Below are positions 45,501-53,882 of a stretch of DNA of 64,000 bases, piece by piece. The notes beneath the pieces are model-generated. The model saw only the letters and a program-made list of their open reading frames with translations, made no database searches and was not told the DNA's origin. This DNA is from G963676655 sp963676655 (GTDB lineage Bacteria; Verrucomicrobiota; Lentisphaeria; Victivallales; Victivallaceae), in contig CAXXKX010000005.1 of assembly GCA_963676655.2 (NCBI GenBank), positions 692,021 through 756,020 of the forward strand, in the 5' to 3' direction. A program made the position numbers and the translations under genes. Each line of letters opens with the position of its first letter. The stretch's first letter is position 1.

Positions 45501-46378
45501 ACTGGACCCCGAAAAGGGCGTTCCTGATCGAAATGGGCAAAGCGCCGCGACCGCTTGAATTCAAAGTCAATAACGGTATTCTGGAATATGAAATTCCAGC
45601 GATTCAGCTTTGCGGCGTCCTGTTCGTTCGCGAAGCCTCCGGTCCGTTCCAGTATCTGGCCCGAAGTCAGCAGGTCGACTACAAGCAACTGGACGTCGAA
45701 ATCCTCAATGTCACCGGTCATGATCTGAGCGGAAATGTAAAATTAACTTCTATTGATTTCCAGATCCCGGACGCTGAGAAAAAATTCACAGCAAAATCTG
45801 GAATTATGCAGACCCTGGTATTTCCTTACAAAAACAGTATGCCCCCTGCCCTTACATCACTGGTCAACGTCAATATAAACATTCCGGACAACGGGAATCG
45901 AACCCTGCGTGGCGCGACCTATCCGTTTCTTGACGACGCCTCTTTTGAAAAAAGCAGCTGGCTCTATTATTCCAATATCGCAAGCAGCGGCAAACGCAGC
46001 ATGATGGTAAAACCAAAAATTTCGGAAAAATTGATGCTGCGATTGTATCCGGACACAAAATACCGGTTGACCTGTAAAATCCGTCAATTGAACCCGGCAG
46101 ATAAAAAAGTTATTTGTGTATGGTTCTTCAACTGGAAAGGCGCTCAGGGACGGTTTGACGGCAAAGACCTTTATTTCAGACAGAACACACGTCCGACCGC
46201 AAACTGGAAAACCGTGGAAATGACTTTTAAAACCCCGCCGATGTGTCTTGAGATGCCTCTGACGATCCGCGCCTATAACGGCGCTATCCTGCTGGATGAC
46301 TTTAAGCTGGAAAAACTTTCAGCCGACGCCAAAGTAAAACATCTGCCGAATTATGATTGGTCAAAACTGAAAAAGTAA
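42596..46378 (+). CDS. Giant secreted glycoside-hydrolase-like protein
   Basis: 1260 residues with a signal peptide (ILFAIIVSLSLSSRAGE). Layout: an N-terminal jelly-roll-like module (~55-200; CLEAENYNDIFWQ, GKYTIWYRFYMP), further beta-sandwich regions (~200-560), a TIM-barrel-like core (~600-960), then C-terminal beta modules (DDFKLEKL). Key motifs in the core are ILYGLPHVQIWGTDG, WGCKTVYLDTFHTQ and FNPFLKLHGEGQGG. Asp in YLDTF and Glu in PVMEMQCD are plausible catalytic residues. It may belong to a DUF6259-type glycosidase-like family, but this is from memory and uncertain. Clearly paralogous to 46781. Last gene of the plus-strand operon. Confidence 0.65.
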   Translation: MRILFAIIVSLSLSSRAGEINRTVPLKIESSNAISAQTGTIGIFRNLPRQQSGDKLICLEAENYNDIFWQGVGQETTSSEDLLRNMENRGKFKAYSDPQASGGKYIERMTLATYYFGVADPGKYTIWYRFYMPRKANWQFNQHLSRVGKEDVKLNGPVKQWFWQKGSTYDLKKMSYRLQLAFFHNGKRIDKIVFSRDPNYKPTGTGPAPTPVSKRLRTGRVDFVPVEIAPDVKSPTVKFTRLNKTGILLARYTLDNGKHWKTLAGDGKLALPANKTNTVKLQFFLKPDKNGKYPEITLPELMLRQNSSDYAVLENSSVAYIFNRKTGGIDSIRLKGESIPVKLPDTGIPVFSLMLKPDNNSTKGKVILTSADFKTVKSAISGNNFSCEYFNSQYNIRLVAVYTLTPVGFLDTRLTVKNNDKNDILETTFPIISQVRIGPDANDDILIWPLGTGKKFPAPVSKSAQTAYYPRAGLGYFDIYDKQAGFYMANHDPGLYSTVMNAAPDEARTWMNFNFIRRNRIKANGGNVNYRYAFGAHHGDWHRAALWYKAWYRTVFPDYKPPTWLAESNGWLFDNLAQAGPHSCYRNLPALTFRRAILYGLPHVQIWGTDGANSCQTYFMPPEFMGGPEAMKQASQWWKQRGGKVGYYILGQGPSAWCFSNQSKAYFGVQWKNMPDWAVPPGKKAGTSEKWLMENARYDHQDRRTPENHRSKTKAQKETAANYPWDYIAMSNYSKPWNNLLLFWVVDKYLRDWGCKTVYLDTFHTQADNPDFNPFLKLHGEGQGGKMRSLLAKELFERGRKIDPDFLPVMEMQCDAYTPWMAIQCSSSAKDTEMYKFTHPECKYFQGHTAQGTRGLVRFERFSSCWLYGNLFDHRLTDDWTWEVIKMRQWVTRWINAARFMDDLGLQINAPELKGKVHRVEQPGTCGFLVNFWNTARREWPAENKTLRSQPWKPYKITQKLSPLGKVADWTPKRAFLIEMGKAPRPLEFKVNNGILEYEIPAIQLCGVLFVREASGPFQYLARSQQVDYKQLDVEILNVTGHDLSGNVKLTSIDFQIPDAEKKFTAKSGIMQTLVFPYKNSMPPALTSLVNVNINIPDNGNRTLRGATYPFLDDASFEKSSWLYYSNIASSGKRSMMVKPKISEKLMLRLYPDTKYRLTCKIRQLNPADKKVICVWFFNWKGAQGRFDGKDLYFRQNTRPTANWKTVEMTFKTPPMCLEMPLTIRAYNGAILLDDFKLEKLSADAKVKHLPNYDWSKLKK

Positions 46379-46730
46379 GGATCTTACATGGACATTTTCG
46401 ATAAGCTAAGTAATCATTATGAAGCCCCTGGGAGCGAGAATGTCTCGTCCGCATGTATTTACCCTGAGAGCGCGGACGTCCCGTCCGCATGTATTTATCC
46501 TGGGAGCGCGGACGTCTCGTCCGCATGTATTTATCCTGGGAGCGCGGACGTCTCGTCCGCATATGGAGTTTACTTTATCGCGTATCACTATCGGCGCTTT
46601 GCGCCGTCAAAAGAAATCGATTCACCATACTCCAACCCCATCTGGCAGGCGGAAACGCCTGCATGCGGACGAGACGTCCGCGTTCCCAGGGAGAAAATAT
46701 AAATTATCAAGTTGCCGGAAAATAAAATTT
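46379..46730. other. Intergenic REP-like repeat cluster
   Basis: A 402-base gap in which no gene is supported. It holds four minus-orientation copies and one plus-orientation copy of the GCGGACG palindrome repeat, then AT-rich promoter DNA. Open frames on both strands are translations of the repeat. Confidence 0.75.
46426..46691. repeat. REP-like palindrome cluster (36-bp spacing) with inverted partner
   Basis: Four units of about 36 bp (46426-46563), each CTGGGAGCGCGGACGTCTCG-type followed by TCCGCATGTATTTA, then TATCGGCGCTTTGCGCCGTC (also found inverted in the 28.6-kb array). A GCAGGCGGAAACGCCTGC hairpin and one opposite-orientation GCGGACGAGACGTCCGC copy (to ~46691) follow. The first copy is diverged, the others are near-identical. 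Confidence 0.88.
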
Positions 46731-46759
46731 TTGACAAGATTCAATAATAAATATATAGT
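46731..46759 (+). promoter_or_regulatory. Sigma-70-like promoter of the 1256-residue giant
   Basis: TTGACA (46731-46736), 17-bp spacer, TATAGT (46754-46759), 21 bases before the ATG at 46781. This indicates that the gene can be transcribed apart from the GntR operon. Confidence 0.65.
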
Positions 46760-46780
46760 TAACAACGATAAGGAAAAACC

Positions 46781-49700
46781 ATGAAACGGACAGTAATACT
46801 CGCGTTATTCGCGGCTTTTGCCGCCAACGCCCAAACCCGGCAACTACCACTGGAGGCTGAAACGTTCTCCGGTTGCTACACTGAAGGCGGCAGGATAAAA
46901 CTGCATAAGACCCTGCCATCACAGACCGGCAGCGGCAATGTGGTAATCGAATCCGAAAACGCTTACAACCTGTTCTTTCAGGAAGACGTTTTTGCCCGTA
47001 AAAGCGGAGCCAAAGCGGATCAGTTAATCCAGATCAAACACAGCGCCGCCGATTACACTCCGCAGGCTGACAAAACAGCATCCGGCGGCAAATATATCGA
47101 TTATGCAACTCTGGCAGTTTATCAATTTAATATTGAAACGCCGGGCAAATACTATGTCTGGGCCCGTCACTGGGTTCCATTCAAAGCCAACTGGGGCTAC
47201 AGTCTTAAAATAGACAAGATCAAATCAGACATTTCTCTTTCCAAGCTCATTCCAGCGGCCAAAACCTGGTTCTGGGTCAAGTGTCCGGCGGTTTATCTGA
47301 CTAAAGGCAACCACTCGATGAGTGTGACTAATCTTTTGAACGGAAAACGCCTTGACGCGATTGTCCTGACTCTGGATAAAAATTTCGACCCGGCCAAACA
47401 TCATCTGAAAGCGTCAAGCCCAAAAGCGGTCCATGACGGCTCCGTTATCTTCAAGCCGGTCCTGCCAGTCGGCCTCAAAAACTGGAAAAAACTTGTTTTT
47501 AAACAGTTGAATCAAGGCGGAAAATACGAATTCTATCGACTCAACGGCAAACAATGGACCAAACTGCATAAAAATGATCTAACCGGCAATAAACCACTGG
47601 AACTGAAACTGGTCATGACCCGCACCGCCGACACCGCTCCGGTCATATCCGATCTGCAGGCGGTATACGACTTTGACAGCGCCTCATTCATCACTTTGGG
47701 TAATAAATACCTGCAACTGTTTTTCGACCGCAAAACCGGCGCGCTGTCCGGCATTATAAACAATAAAACCCAAACCGTCTACCAGCCGGTCGGAATCAAA
47801 TGCAATATGTTTGATCTGCTGCTCAAACAGCCAGGCAGGAAACAGCGTTACTGGATAAGCCAAAGCGAATGCAAACTGTTGAAAGCAGTCGATTCAAAAG
47901 ACAAAGTACAGTTGCACTGGCAGTCTGATAAATATAATGTTGACGTGATTTTCAATATCCAACTCACCGGGACCGAATTGATCAATTGGGACGTTAAAGT
48001 TATCAACAACAATCCAAAACTTGATGTACTGGAAGTTGAGGCACCCAAACTCACCGAACTGAAAATCAGCGCAAGTCCGCAGGATGACATGCTGGTATGG
48101 CCGTTTTCCGCCGGTGAATTTATCGCGTTCCCGGCCTCGAAAGGTGAATTCTCCATCGCCTATCCCGACCACGCCGGACTGGCTTATGCCGACCTGTACA
48201 ATCAAAAAGAAGGTATTTACTTCGGCTGTCATGATCCGCTGCTGGTGGCCACACATTTCATTTCCCGCGCCAATATCGGCCAAAGCGCCATCGGTTTGAG
48301 TGTCAACCGGAAACACCGGATCAAACCTGGAACTGAACTAACCACACGCTTTGCCGTTGCCCCGCATGTCGGAGACTGGCATACCGGAGCCGGATTCTAT
48401 CGGAATTATTTTTACTCTCAATACCCGGTCAATAAATATCAACCCTGGCTGCGGGCCAGCGATGCCTGGAAAGTCGGCGGCGGATCCGGACATGGCGGTT
48501 TTGTCTCAAAGGCCAAAGATTACACCAATCTGATCGGCGATTACAAACGGGCCGCGTTTCTCTCATTGCCGTACATCCAGTCATGGGGCAGCATCTTCAA
48601 TGGTGCTTGTCCGACCTTCTATCTGCCCAGACTCGACAAAGGCGGAGCCAAAATGTTTACCAGAATGATCGAAATGTGGCGTAACAACGGCGGTCAGACC
48701 GGCTTCTATTTCCATGGTAATTCGGTTACGCCATACTACCTGCTCTCGGACAAGTATTTTACCGTCAAATGGGATAAATATCCGAAAGAATTGCGGCCGC
48801 CAAGCTGGGAATGGTACATCAAGAACAAGGAGTACACTTCTGAAGACGCGGTTGTGGACAAAAATGAAATGTTAAAGTTAACCGCCAAGCTCAATAAAAT
48901 GCATCTGGATACGACAAAAAAATATAAACACGGCAACCAGGAGGAAAGCCTGACCGGCTACATGCCGATGTCCTGGCGCAGCAGTGCGTTTCCAGATTAC
49001 CTGATGAAATGGATCGGTATTTACGTCAAGGATTACCATTGCAACACCGCGTATCTCGACACCTTCGCTTTCCGCAACGACCGGGCCGATTTCAACCCGT
49101 ACCTAAAACTCCACGGCGAAGGCGACAAGCCGATGTATAAAATGGTTTTCCTGAAAAAACTGATGAAGACCATGCGTTCTTATGAACCTGACTTCTGCGC
49201 TCTGACTGAAGGCGTGGCTGATGTATTCGGAACCAACCTCTATTTTCTGCTTTCCGGTTTTGCCCGTAATCCAAACATCTTCCGTTATACCCTGCCCGAC
49301 CAGATATTCTTCCAGGGCAGTTGCAACGCGCTGTGGTCGCAGCCTTTAACCCGGAAAAGCATCACGCAATCATTCATGGTCGGCAACCGCTTCGACCTGG
49401 TCGGTATCTATGGACACACTTACTACATGCTGCTGCTGCGCCAACAGGTCAGTCCGTTCCTGAATTATGCCGCGTTCAATGATACGGTCGGCATTGATTC
49501 AAGCGATCCGGATATTCTAATCTACAACCATGTAACCATGCCAAAAACCGATAAATACATCAACAACTTCGGCTCAAAAGCGATCGCTTTCACGATAGCC
49601 AATTCGCGTCTAAAAAAAGCAAAAATCAGCTACACGGTACCGCAAGGTTTCAACCCGCGTTGCGGTTACGTCTTTGAGTTATACAAGGCTCCTCGAAAAT

Positions 49701-50551
49701 TACAGTTCACCCGTAATGGAGAGAAAGTTTCGTTCGCGTTGCCTGAAGCCGAAACCTCCTGTGTGATCCTGGGTGATGAACTCAAAGGGCCGCAATGCTG
49801 GACCGCTACTTTACGGCAGCGCGATTTAAATACGATCAACGTCAGCATTTTCAATTTCAAACCGGAAACAGAAACATTCAAGATATCCTCATCGTTTAAC
49901 GGGGATACTAAAGTCGTCAAAGTTCCTGGAGGAACGATGCAGTCGGTAATGTTGTCCCCTGCTGAAAAATCGGCTGAATTCAAACTGGAAAACGTGACCG
50001 TATCCTCCCCGGATTATAGCCGCAAATTCGTCACGGCCCTTGGAAATACCGGACGCCGCATCCCGCGTCCGCCTGGATACAAGCCGCCACCGAAAACTAA
50101 AACCGCAGTCAAAACCGCCGCCACAGGCCCGGGAAAGGTAATTCTCAACCTGAATTTCGAGGAAGACAAATATTGTACGGATAAACCATATCAGGGCAAA
50201 AGATGCCTGGAACTGAAAGGCTCCGGCAAGTATGTCATAAAAAAATTCCCGCTGCAACTTGAAAATAACACAAAATATAAAATTGTCCTGGCGCTCCGCA
50301 AAGGGTTCGACACCTCGCTGACCGGACATCACAATAATGCGGTGGTAGCTAATTATTCAAAAGACAGAAAACTCAAGATTTATATAAATCTGGGAACCAG
50401 CACCCCGCGCGACAATAAATGGCATATCCTGGCCGGCACGTTCACCACAGACGATAAAGTATTCAACTCCGGCCTGTATTTTTACAATACCAATTCAAAA
50501 GACAGTGTCTGGATAGACGCCATCAAACTGGAAAAAGTTTCCCCTAAATAA
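46781..50551 (+). CDS. Giant secreted glycoside-hydrolase-like protein, paralogue
   Basis: 1256 residues with a signal peptide (VILALFAAFAANAQT). Same architecture as 42596: N-terminal jelly-roll-like module (GKYYVWARHWVPFKANWGYS), beta-rich middle, TIM-barrel-like core with RAAFLSLPYIQSWGS, NTAYLDTFAFRNDRADFNPY and LKLHGEGDK, and Glu in CALTEGVAD at the position matching the 42596 protein's Glu. In addition it ends with a Pro/Lys linker (RPPGYKPPPKTKTAVKT) and a CBM-like module homologous to the tail of 41323. AAGGAAAAA precedes the ATG. It has its own promoter behind the repeat cluster. Activity and substrate unknown. Confidence 0.65.
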   Translation: MKRTVILALFAAFAANAQTRQLPLEAETFSGCYTEGGRIKLHKTLPSQTGSGNVVIESENAYNLFFQEDVFARKSGAKADQLIQIKHSAADYTPQADKTASGGKYIDYATLAVYQFNIETPGKYYVWARHWVPFKANWGYSLKIDKIKSDISLSKLIPAAKTWFWVKCPAVYLTKGNHSMSVTNLLNGKRLDAIVLTLDKNFDPAKHHLKASSPKAVHDGSVIFKPVLPVGLKNWKKLVFKQLNQGGKYEFYRLNGKQWTKLHKNDLTGNKPLELKLVMTRTADTAPVISDLQAVYDFDSASFITLGNKYLQLFFDRKTGALSGIINNKTQTVYQPVGIKCNMFDLLLKQPGRKQRYWISQSECKLLKAVDSKDKVQLHWQSDKYNVDVIFNIQLTGTELINWDVKVINNNPKLDVLEVEAPKLTELKISASPQDDMLVWPFSAGEFIAFPASKGEFSIAYPDHAGLAYADLYNQKEGIYFGCHDPLLVATHFISRANIGQSAIGLSVNRKHRIKPGTELTTRFAVAPHVGDWHTGAGFYRNYFYSQYPVNKYQPWLRASDAWKVGGGSGHGGFVSKAKDYTNLIGDYKRAAFLSLPYIQSWGSIFNGACPTFYLPRLDKGGAKMFTRMIEMWRNNGGQTGFYFHGNSVTPYYLLSDKYFTVKWDKYPKELRPPSWEWYIKNKEYTSEDAVVDKNEMLKLTAKLNKMHLDTTKKYKHGNQEESLTGYMPMSWRSSAFPDYLMKWIGIYVKDYHCNTAYLDTFAFRNDRADFNPYLKLHGEGDKPMYKMVFLKKLMKTMRSYEPDFCALTEGVADVFGTNLYFLLSGFARNPNIFRYTLPDQIFFQGSCNALWSQPLTRKSITQSFMVGNRFDLVGIYGHTYYMLLLRQQVSPFLNYAAFNDTVGIDSSDPDILIYNHVTMPKTDKYINNFGSKAIAFTIANSRLKKAKISYTVPQGFNPRCGYVFELYKAPRKLQFTRNGEKVSFALPEAETSCVILGDELKGPQCWTATLRQRDLNTINVSIFNFKPETETFKISSSFNGDTKVVKVPGGTMQSVMLSPAEKSAEFKLENVTVSSPDYSRKFVTALGNTGRRIPRPPGYKPPPKTKTAVKTAATGPGKVILNLNFEEDKYCTDKPYQGKRCLELKGSGKYVIKKFPLQLENNTKYKIVLALRKGFDTSLTGHHNNAVVANYSKDRKLKIYINLGTSTPRDNKWHILAGTFTTDDKVFNSGLYFYNTNSKDSVWIDAIKLEKVSPK

Positions 50552-50650
50552 TTCGTTAAACAAAAGCATCCAATTGCATCAAACAATAAGCCCCTTCTAC
50601 TTAACCGGCAATTATTTAAATTTATTTATTAAACTACATAATAATTTAAT

Positions 50651-50679
50651 TTGACAAACCCGTTTCCAACCATTATATT
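50651..50679 (+). promoter_or_regulatory. Sigma-70-like promoter of the RAYT gene
   Basis: TTGACA (50651-50656), 17-bp spacer, TATATT (50674-50679), 35 bases before the ATG at 50714. One of the best consensus promoters in the window. Confidence 0.7.
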
Positions 50680-50713
50680 ATCTATAAACTTGTCAACAAC
50701 GGAGGGAAAAATC

Positions 50714-51697
50714 ATGTCAGGACGTGGAACACGCATGAAAGTCAAGGGCGAAGGCTGCTATTATCACCTGATGAACCGGACAGCCGGATGCAGAGGCGAA
50801 AAACCGTTTAATCGGGTCGATATGGAATACGGCTTTCGGCTGCTGCAAAATCTTTGCGAATATTTCTTGATCGAGGTGATTTCAGCTGCCTGGATGGGAA
50901 ACCATTTCCATGTGGTCGTTTACGCTCCCGGACCGGACGAATTGCCGTCGATCGAAGATATTGCCAGACGACACAACAATTACTATAACAGTATGTTAGA
51001 GAAGTTCACTTACGCGCCAAAACAAATGCCGAAGATTAATCCAGACAATCCTGAAACATGTCGCGAAGTCGGCCTGAAAATGATTGATATCAGCTACTTT
51101 ATGCGCGCCTTCCAACAACGTTTCACCGTAGTCTACAACCAATCCCGCGACCGCATCGGCAAACTCTGGGCCAACAAATTTAAAAGCGTCATTCTCGACA
51201 GTCGCAATTCCTTGGAAGCGTGCGTCTTATATGTAGAATTGAATCCCGTCCGCGCCGGACTAACGACCAATCCCGCCGACTACAATTTTACGACATGGGG
51301 ACGTTATTGCGGCACTGGAAAACACATGTTTCAAGCAAATTTCGTCAAGCACCTCAAAGAAAATATCTGGCACCGCGACACCTCGAAATGGACCGACAAC
51401 GATCTTTTCAGCTATTTTCGGAGTGAACTTGCTCGCATCGTCGCGGCAGAGAGCGGAGCCTCGAGTGAGGAGATATTTGAGGCACAGGAATATGCCAAAC
51501 GTCAGGAATCGATGCCGGTCCGTTTCCTGCAACGCACCCGACATTTCAGCGACGGAGCAATATTAGGTTCCAAACTTTTCATTCGTGAAATGGGCGCAAA
51601 ATTCGACAATCCAGACCGAATCAGCAAAAAACAACTAAGCCGAGGCCTCGGCCCCGCCGGAACGATAATCTATTGTTTCCGCAAATTGCAAAGTTGA
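50714..51697 (+). CDS. REP-associated tyrosine transposase (RAYT, Y1/IS200-like)
   Basis: 327 residues from the ATG at 50714 (GGAGGG upstream; the longer open frame would begin inside the promoter). N-terminal Y1_Tnp domain: the metal-binding HUH-type pair is His64/His66 in NHFHVVVYAP, and the catalytic Tyr is at 90 or 91 in RRHNNYYNS. LEACVLYVELNPVRAGLTTN is the hallmark strand of IS200-like/RAYT proteins. A ~120-residue C-terminal extension beyond the domain is usual in RAYTs. No IS ends are evident, as expected for a domesticated RAYT that acts on REP palindromes in trans. It lies between the palindrome cluster at 46.4 kb and the ten-copy array at 53.3 kb. Confidence 0.88.
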   Translation: MSGRGTRMKVKGEGCYYHLMNRTAGCRGEKPFNRVDMEYGFRLLQNLCEYFLIEVISAAWMGNHFHVVVYAPGPDELPSIEDIARRHNNYYNSMLEKFTYAPKQMPKINPDNPETCREVGLKMIDISYFMRAFQQRFTVVYNQSRDRIGKLWANKFKSVILDSRNSLEACVLYVELNPVRAGLTTNPADYNFTTWGRYCGTGKHMFQANFVKHLKENIWHRDTSKWTDNDLFSYFRSELARIVAAESGASSEEIFEAQEYAKRQESMPVRFLQRTRHFSDGAILGSKLFIREMGAKFDNPDRISKKQLSRGLGPAGTIIYCFRKLQS

Positions 51698-51715
51698 CAC
51701 CGATATCACCAATAA

Positions 51716-53230
51716 TCATCTAAGGACCGAGTCAATTCGTTTTTTAACAGTGCGGCGGTCGAGTTCAAGGAGCTGGGCCGCCTTTTGATAGCTGCCGGTT
51801 TTCTGGTACATTTTAGCACAATACAGGTTCAACAGTTCATCCGCGGTAAGGGAGCAGTCTTCGATGCTCCGATTCAGGCTTTCTTCCTGCTGTTCATACA
51901 TATTGCCGGACGGGGAATATTGTCCCCGGATCAAAATATTCCGGACACATTGTTCAAGTTCCCGGACATTTCCGGGCCACGGATATTCCGTTCCAAAATT
52001 CCGTTTGATCCAACTCAACGCTTCTTCCGCCAGATCATCGGCTTCCGCGCGACCAATAATTCTGACCGAAAGGAAATGGACCAGATTCTCCAGCCCCTGG
52101 TTTGAACCGGCCAGTTGCTGACGAAGAGTAGGAGTTTCGATTATATCCGCGCAGAGACGATAGTAAAGATCACTGCGGAACCTGCCCTGACGGATGAATT
52201 CGGCCAGATTGCGATTGGTCGCGGCAATAATCTTGCCTTTGAACATCCGGTCATCGGTTTCACCGAGACGCTGGAATTTCCGGCTCTGCAGCAGCCGCAA
52301 CAGTTTCACCTGAATCTCCTCGTTTATCTCACCGATCTCGTCAAGGAAAACGGTGCCGAATTCGGAACATAGTTCCATCCAGCCAATCCGGTCCTGCAAC
52401 GCTCCGGTATAAGCGCCTTTTTTATGCCCGAACAACTCGGATTCGATCAGCGTGTGCGGCATTGCCGACAAATGCAGCGGATGAAACAGTTCCCGGTAAT
52501 CCTCCTTGAATTTTTTCCGCGCCGAATCAAACTGAATATACTGTGACATCGCCACGGCGTAAGCGACCAGTTCTTTTCCGGTACCCGATTCACCGGTTAT
52601 CAAAGTAGTGATATTGTGCATTTTTTTGTAAAGCGAACGGTTGTAGCGATGAATGTCATGAGTAAAAATCGACTGCCAGATCGCCGCGCGCAGTTCCGCC
52701 ATAGGCAGAGAACTGCCGATAATAAAATCGAAGATATAATAAAAAGCCCGGTGCACCTGATAAAATATTTCAAACGTCTTAACGGTTTCATAACGTTCCG
52801 GATAATTATAGCCGGGAACTTTCAATAATCCGGTCATTTCATTCTCGAAATCAACATAGAAATTTAATTCAACATTACCTCTACCGTCATAAATCGGGGC
52901 AGTCATCCGTTCCCGGTACTTTTCAAACAAATGGTAAACCGCGACATCCTCGTAGATCTGAAACTCTTCTTTATCCGCTTTTAATTGTTTGTTTCGCAAC
53001 CGCGCATTAAGTTCAAGCGTCAAATTTTCCGCACGTGCGCTGATCCCGTCAATATTACATTTTGAATCCCCGCTCTTTGAATGAACGTTCCAGACCATAC
53101 CCTGGTCCCGGTAAGCAGATCCGAGAATCGTTTTCTCAAGCGCTATCCGCTCCGGCATAAACGGGTTGGTATAATTCAATGCCGCTATCGCTTCCGCCGC
53201 CGCGCGTTCTCCATCTTTGAACAATCTCAT
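51716..53230 (-). CDS. Sigma-54-dependent transcriptional activator
   Basis: 504 residues from the ATG at 53230 (AGGAGG upstream; the open frame extends into palindrome repeats, which are not coding). The N-terminal ~200 residues form an unrecognised sensor region, with no receiver or clear PAS motif. The AAA+ domain has Walker A GESGTGKE (~212), the sigma-54 contact loop GAYTGA (~271; the common GAFTGA with Tyr) and Walker B FLDEIGE (~293). A C-terminal Fis-type HTH follows (KAAQLLELDRRTVKKRI). It should activate a sigma-54 promoter; the target is not evident here. Convergent with the RAYT gene, 18 bases apart. Confidence 0.92.
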   Translation of the reverse strand: MRLFKDGERAAAEAIAALNYTNPFMPERIALEKTILGSAYRDQGMVWNVHSKSGDSKCNIDGISARAENLTLELNARLRNKQLKADKEEFQIYEDVAVYHLFEKYRERMTAPIYDGRGNVELNFYVDFENEMTGLLKVPGYNYPERYETVKTFEIFYQVHRAFYYIFDFIIGSSLPMAELRAAIWQSIFTHDIHRYNRSLYKKMHNITTLITGESGTGKELVAYAVAMSQYIQFDSARKKFKEDYRELFHPLHLSAMPHTLIESELFGHKKGAYTGALQDRIGWMELCSEFGTVFLDEIGEINEEIQVKLLRLLQSRKFQRLGETDDRMFKGKIIAATNRNLAEFIRQGRFRSDLYYRLCADIIETPTLRQQLAGSNQGLENLVHFLSVRIIGRAEADDLAEEALSWIKRNFGTEYPWPGNVRELEQCVRNILIRGQYSPSGNMYEQQEESLNRSIEDCSLTADELLNLYCAKMYQKTGSYQKAAQLLELDRRTVKKRIDSVLR

Positions 53231-53283
53231 GAGCTTCCTCCTGATGTCTGATCTAAAATAAATATCGTTTAAATTTTTCCGGT

Positions 53284-53812
53284 TGGCACGAGACGTGCCT
53301 ATATGCGGACGAGACGTCCGCGTTCCCAGGTTCAACCGGCACGAGACGTGCCTATATGCGGACGAGACGTCCGCGTTCCCAGGTTCAAGCGGCACGAGAC
53401 GTGCCTATATGCGGACGAGACGTCCGCGTTCCCAGGTTCAACCGGCACGAGACGTGCCTATATGCGGACGAGACGTCCGCGTTTCCAGGTTCAACCGGCA
53501 CGAGACGTGCCTATATGCGGACGAGACGTCCGCGTTCCCAGGTTCAAGCGGCACGAGACGTGCCTATATGCGGACGAGACGTCCGCGTTCCCAGGTTCAA
53601 CCGGCACGAGACGTGCCTATATGCGGACGAGACGTCCGCGTTCCCAGGTTCAACCGGCACGAGACGTGCCTATATGCGGACGAGACGTCCGCGTTCCCAG
53701 GTTCAACCGGCACGAGACGTGCCTATATGCGGACGAGACGTCCGCGTTCCCAGGTTCAACCGGCACGAGACGTGCCTATATGCGGACGAGATGTCCGCGT
53801 TCCCAGGGAGCA
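53284..53812 (+). repeat. Ten-copy 53-bp tandem array of paired palindromes
   Basis: Ten near-identical 53-bp units. Each unit contains GGCACGAGACGTGCC, the spacer TAT-A, then GCGGACGAGACGTCCGC and GTTCCCAGGTTCAACC. Both palindromes have the same loop AGA. Differences between units are single bases (AACC versus AAGC, TTTCC versus TTCCC). Three frames stay open through the array because the unit lacks stop codons. It lies upstream of the sigma-54 activator and 1.6 kb from the RAYT gene. Confidence 0.95.
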
Positions 53813-53851
53813 ACGCGCTGAACGCTAACTTTTGGCATCCGACATGCTTTG

Positions 53852-53882
53852 CTATGCGGACGGGACGTCCGCTCTTCCAGGG
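53852..53882 (+). repeat. Isolated REP-like palindrome
   Basis: GCGGACGGGACGTCCGC followed by TCTTCCAGGG, a single diverged copy of the array core after a ~40-base unique spacer. Confidence 0.8.

Noticed and set aside
46302..46784. Several open frames on both strands
   Set aside because: They overlap the REP-like palindrome cluster and have repeat-derived sequence only.
53231..53395. N-terminal extension of the sigma-54 activator
   Set aside because: The added codons come from the palindrome array, while the ATG at 53230 has a strong AGGAGG site.
53284..53812. CRISPR array
   Set aside because: Units are head-to-tail with no unique spacers, and no cas genes are nearby. Each unit is repeat from end to end.
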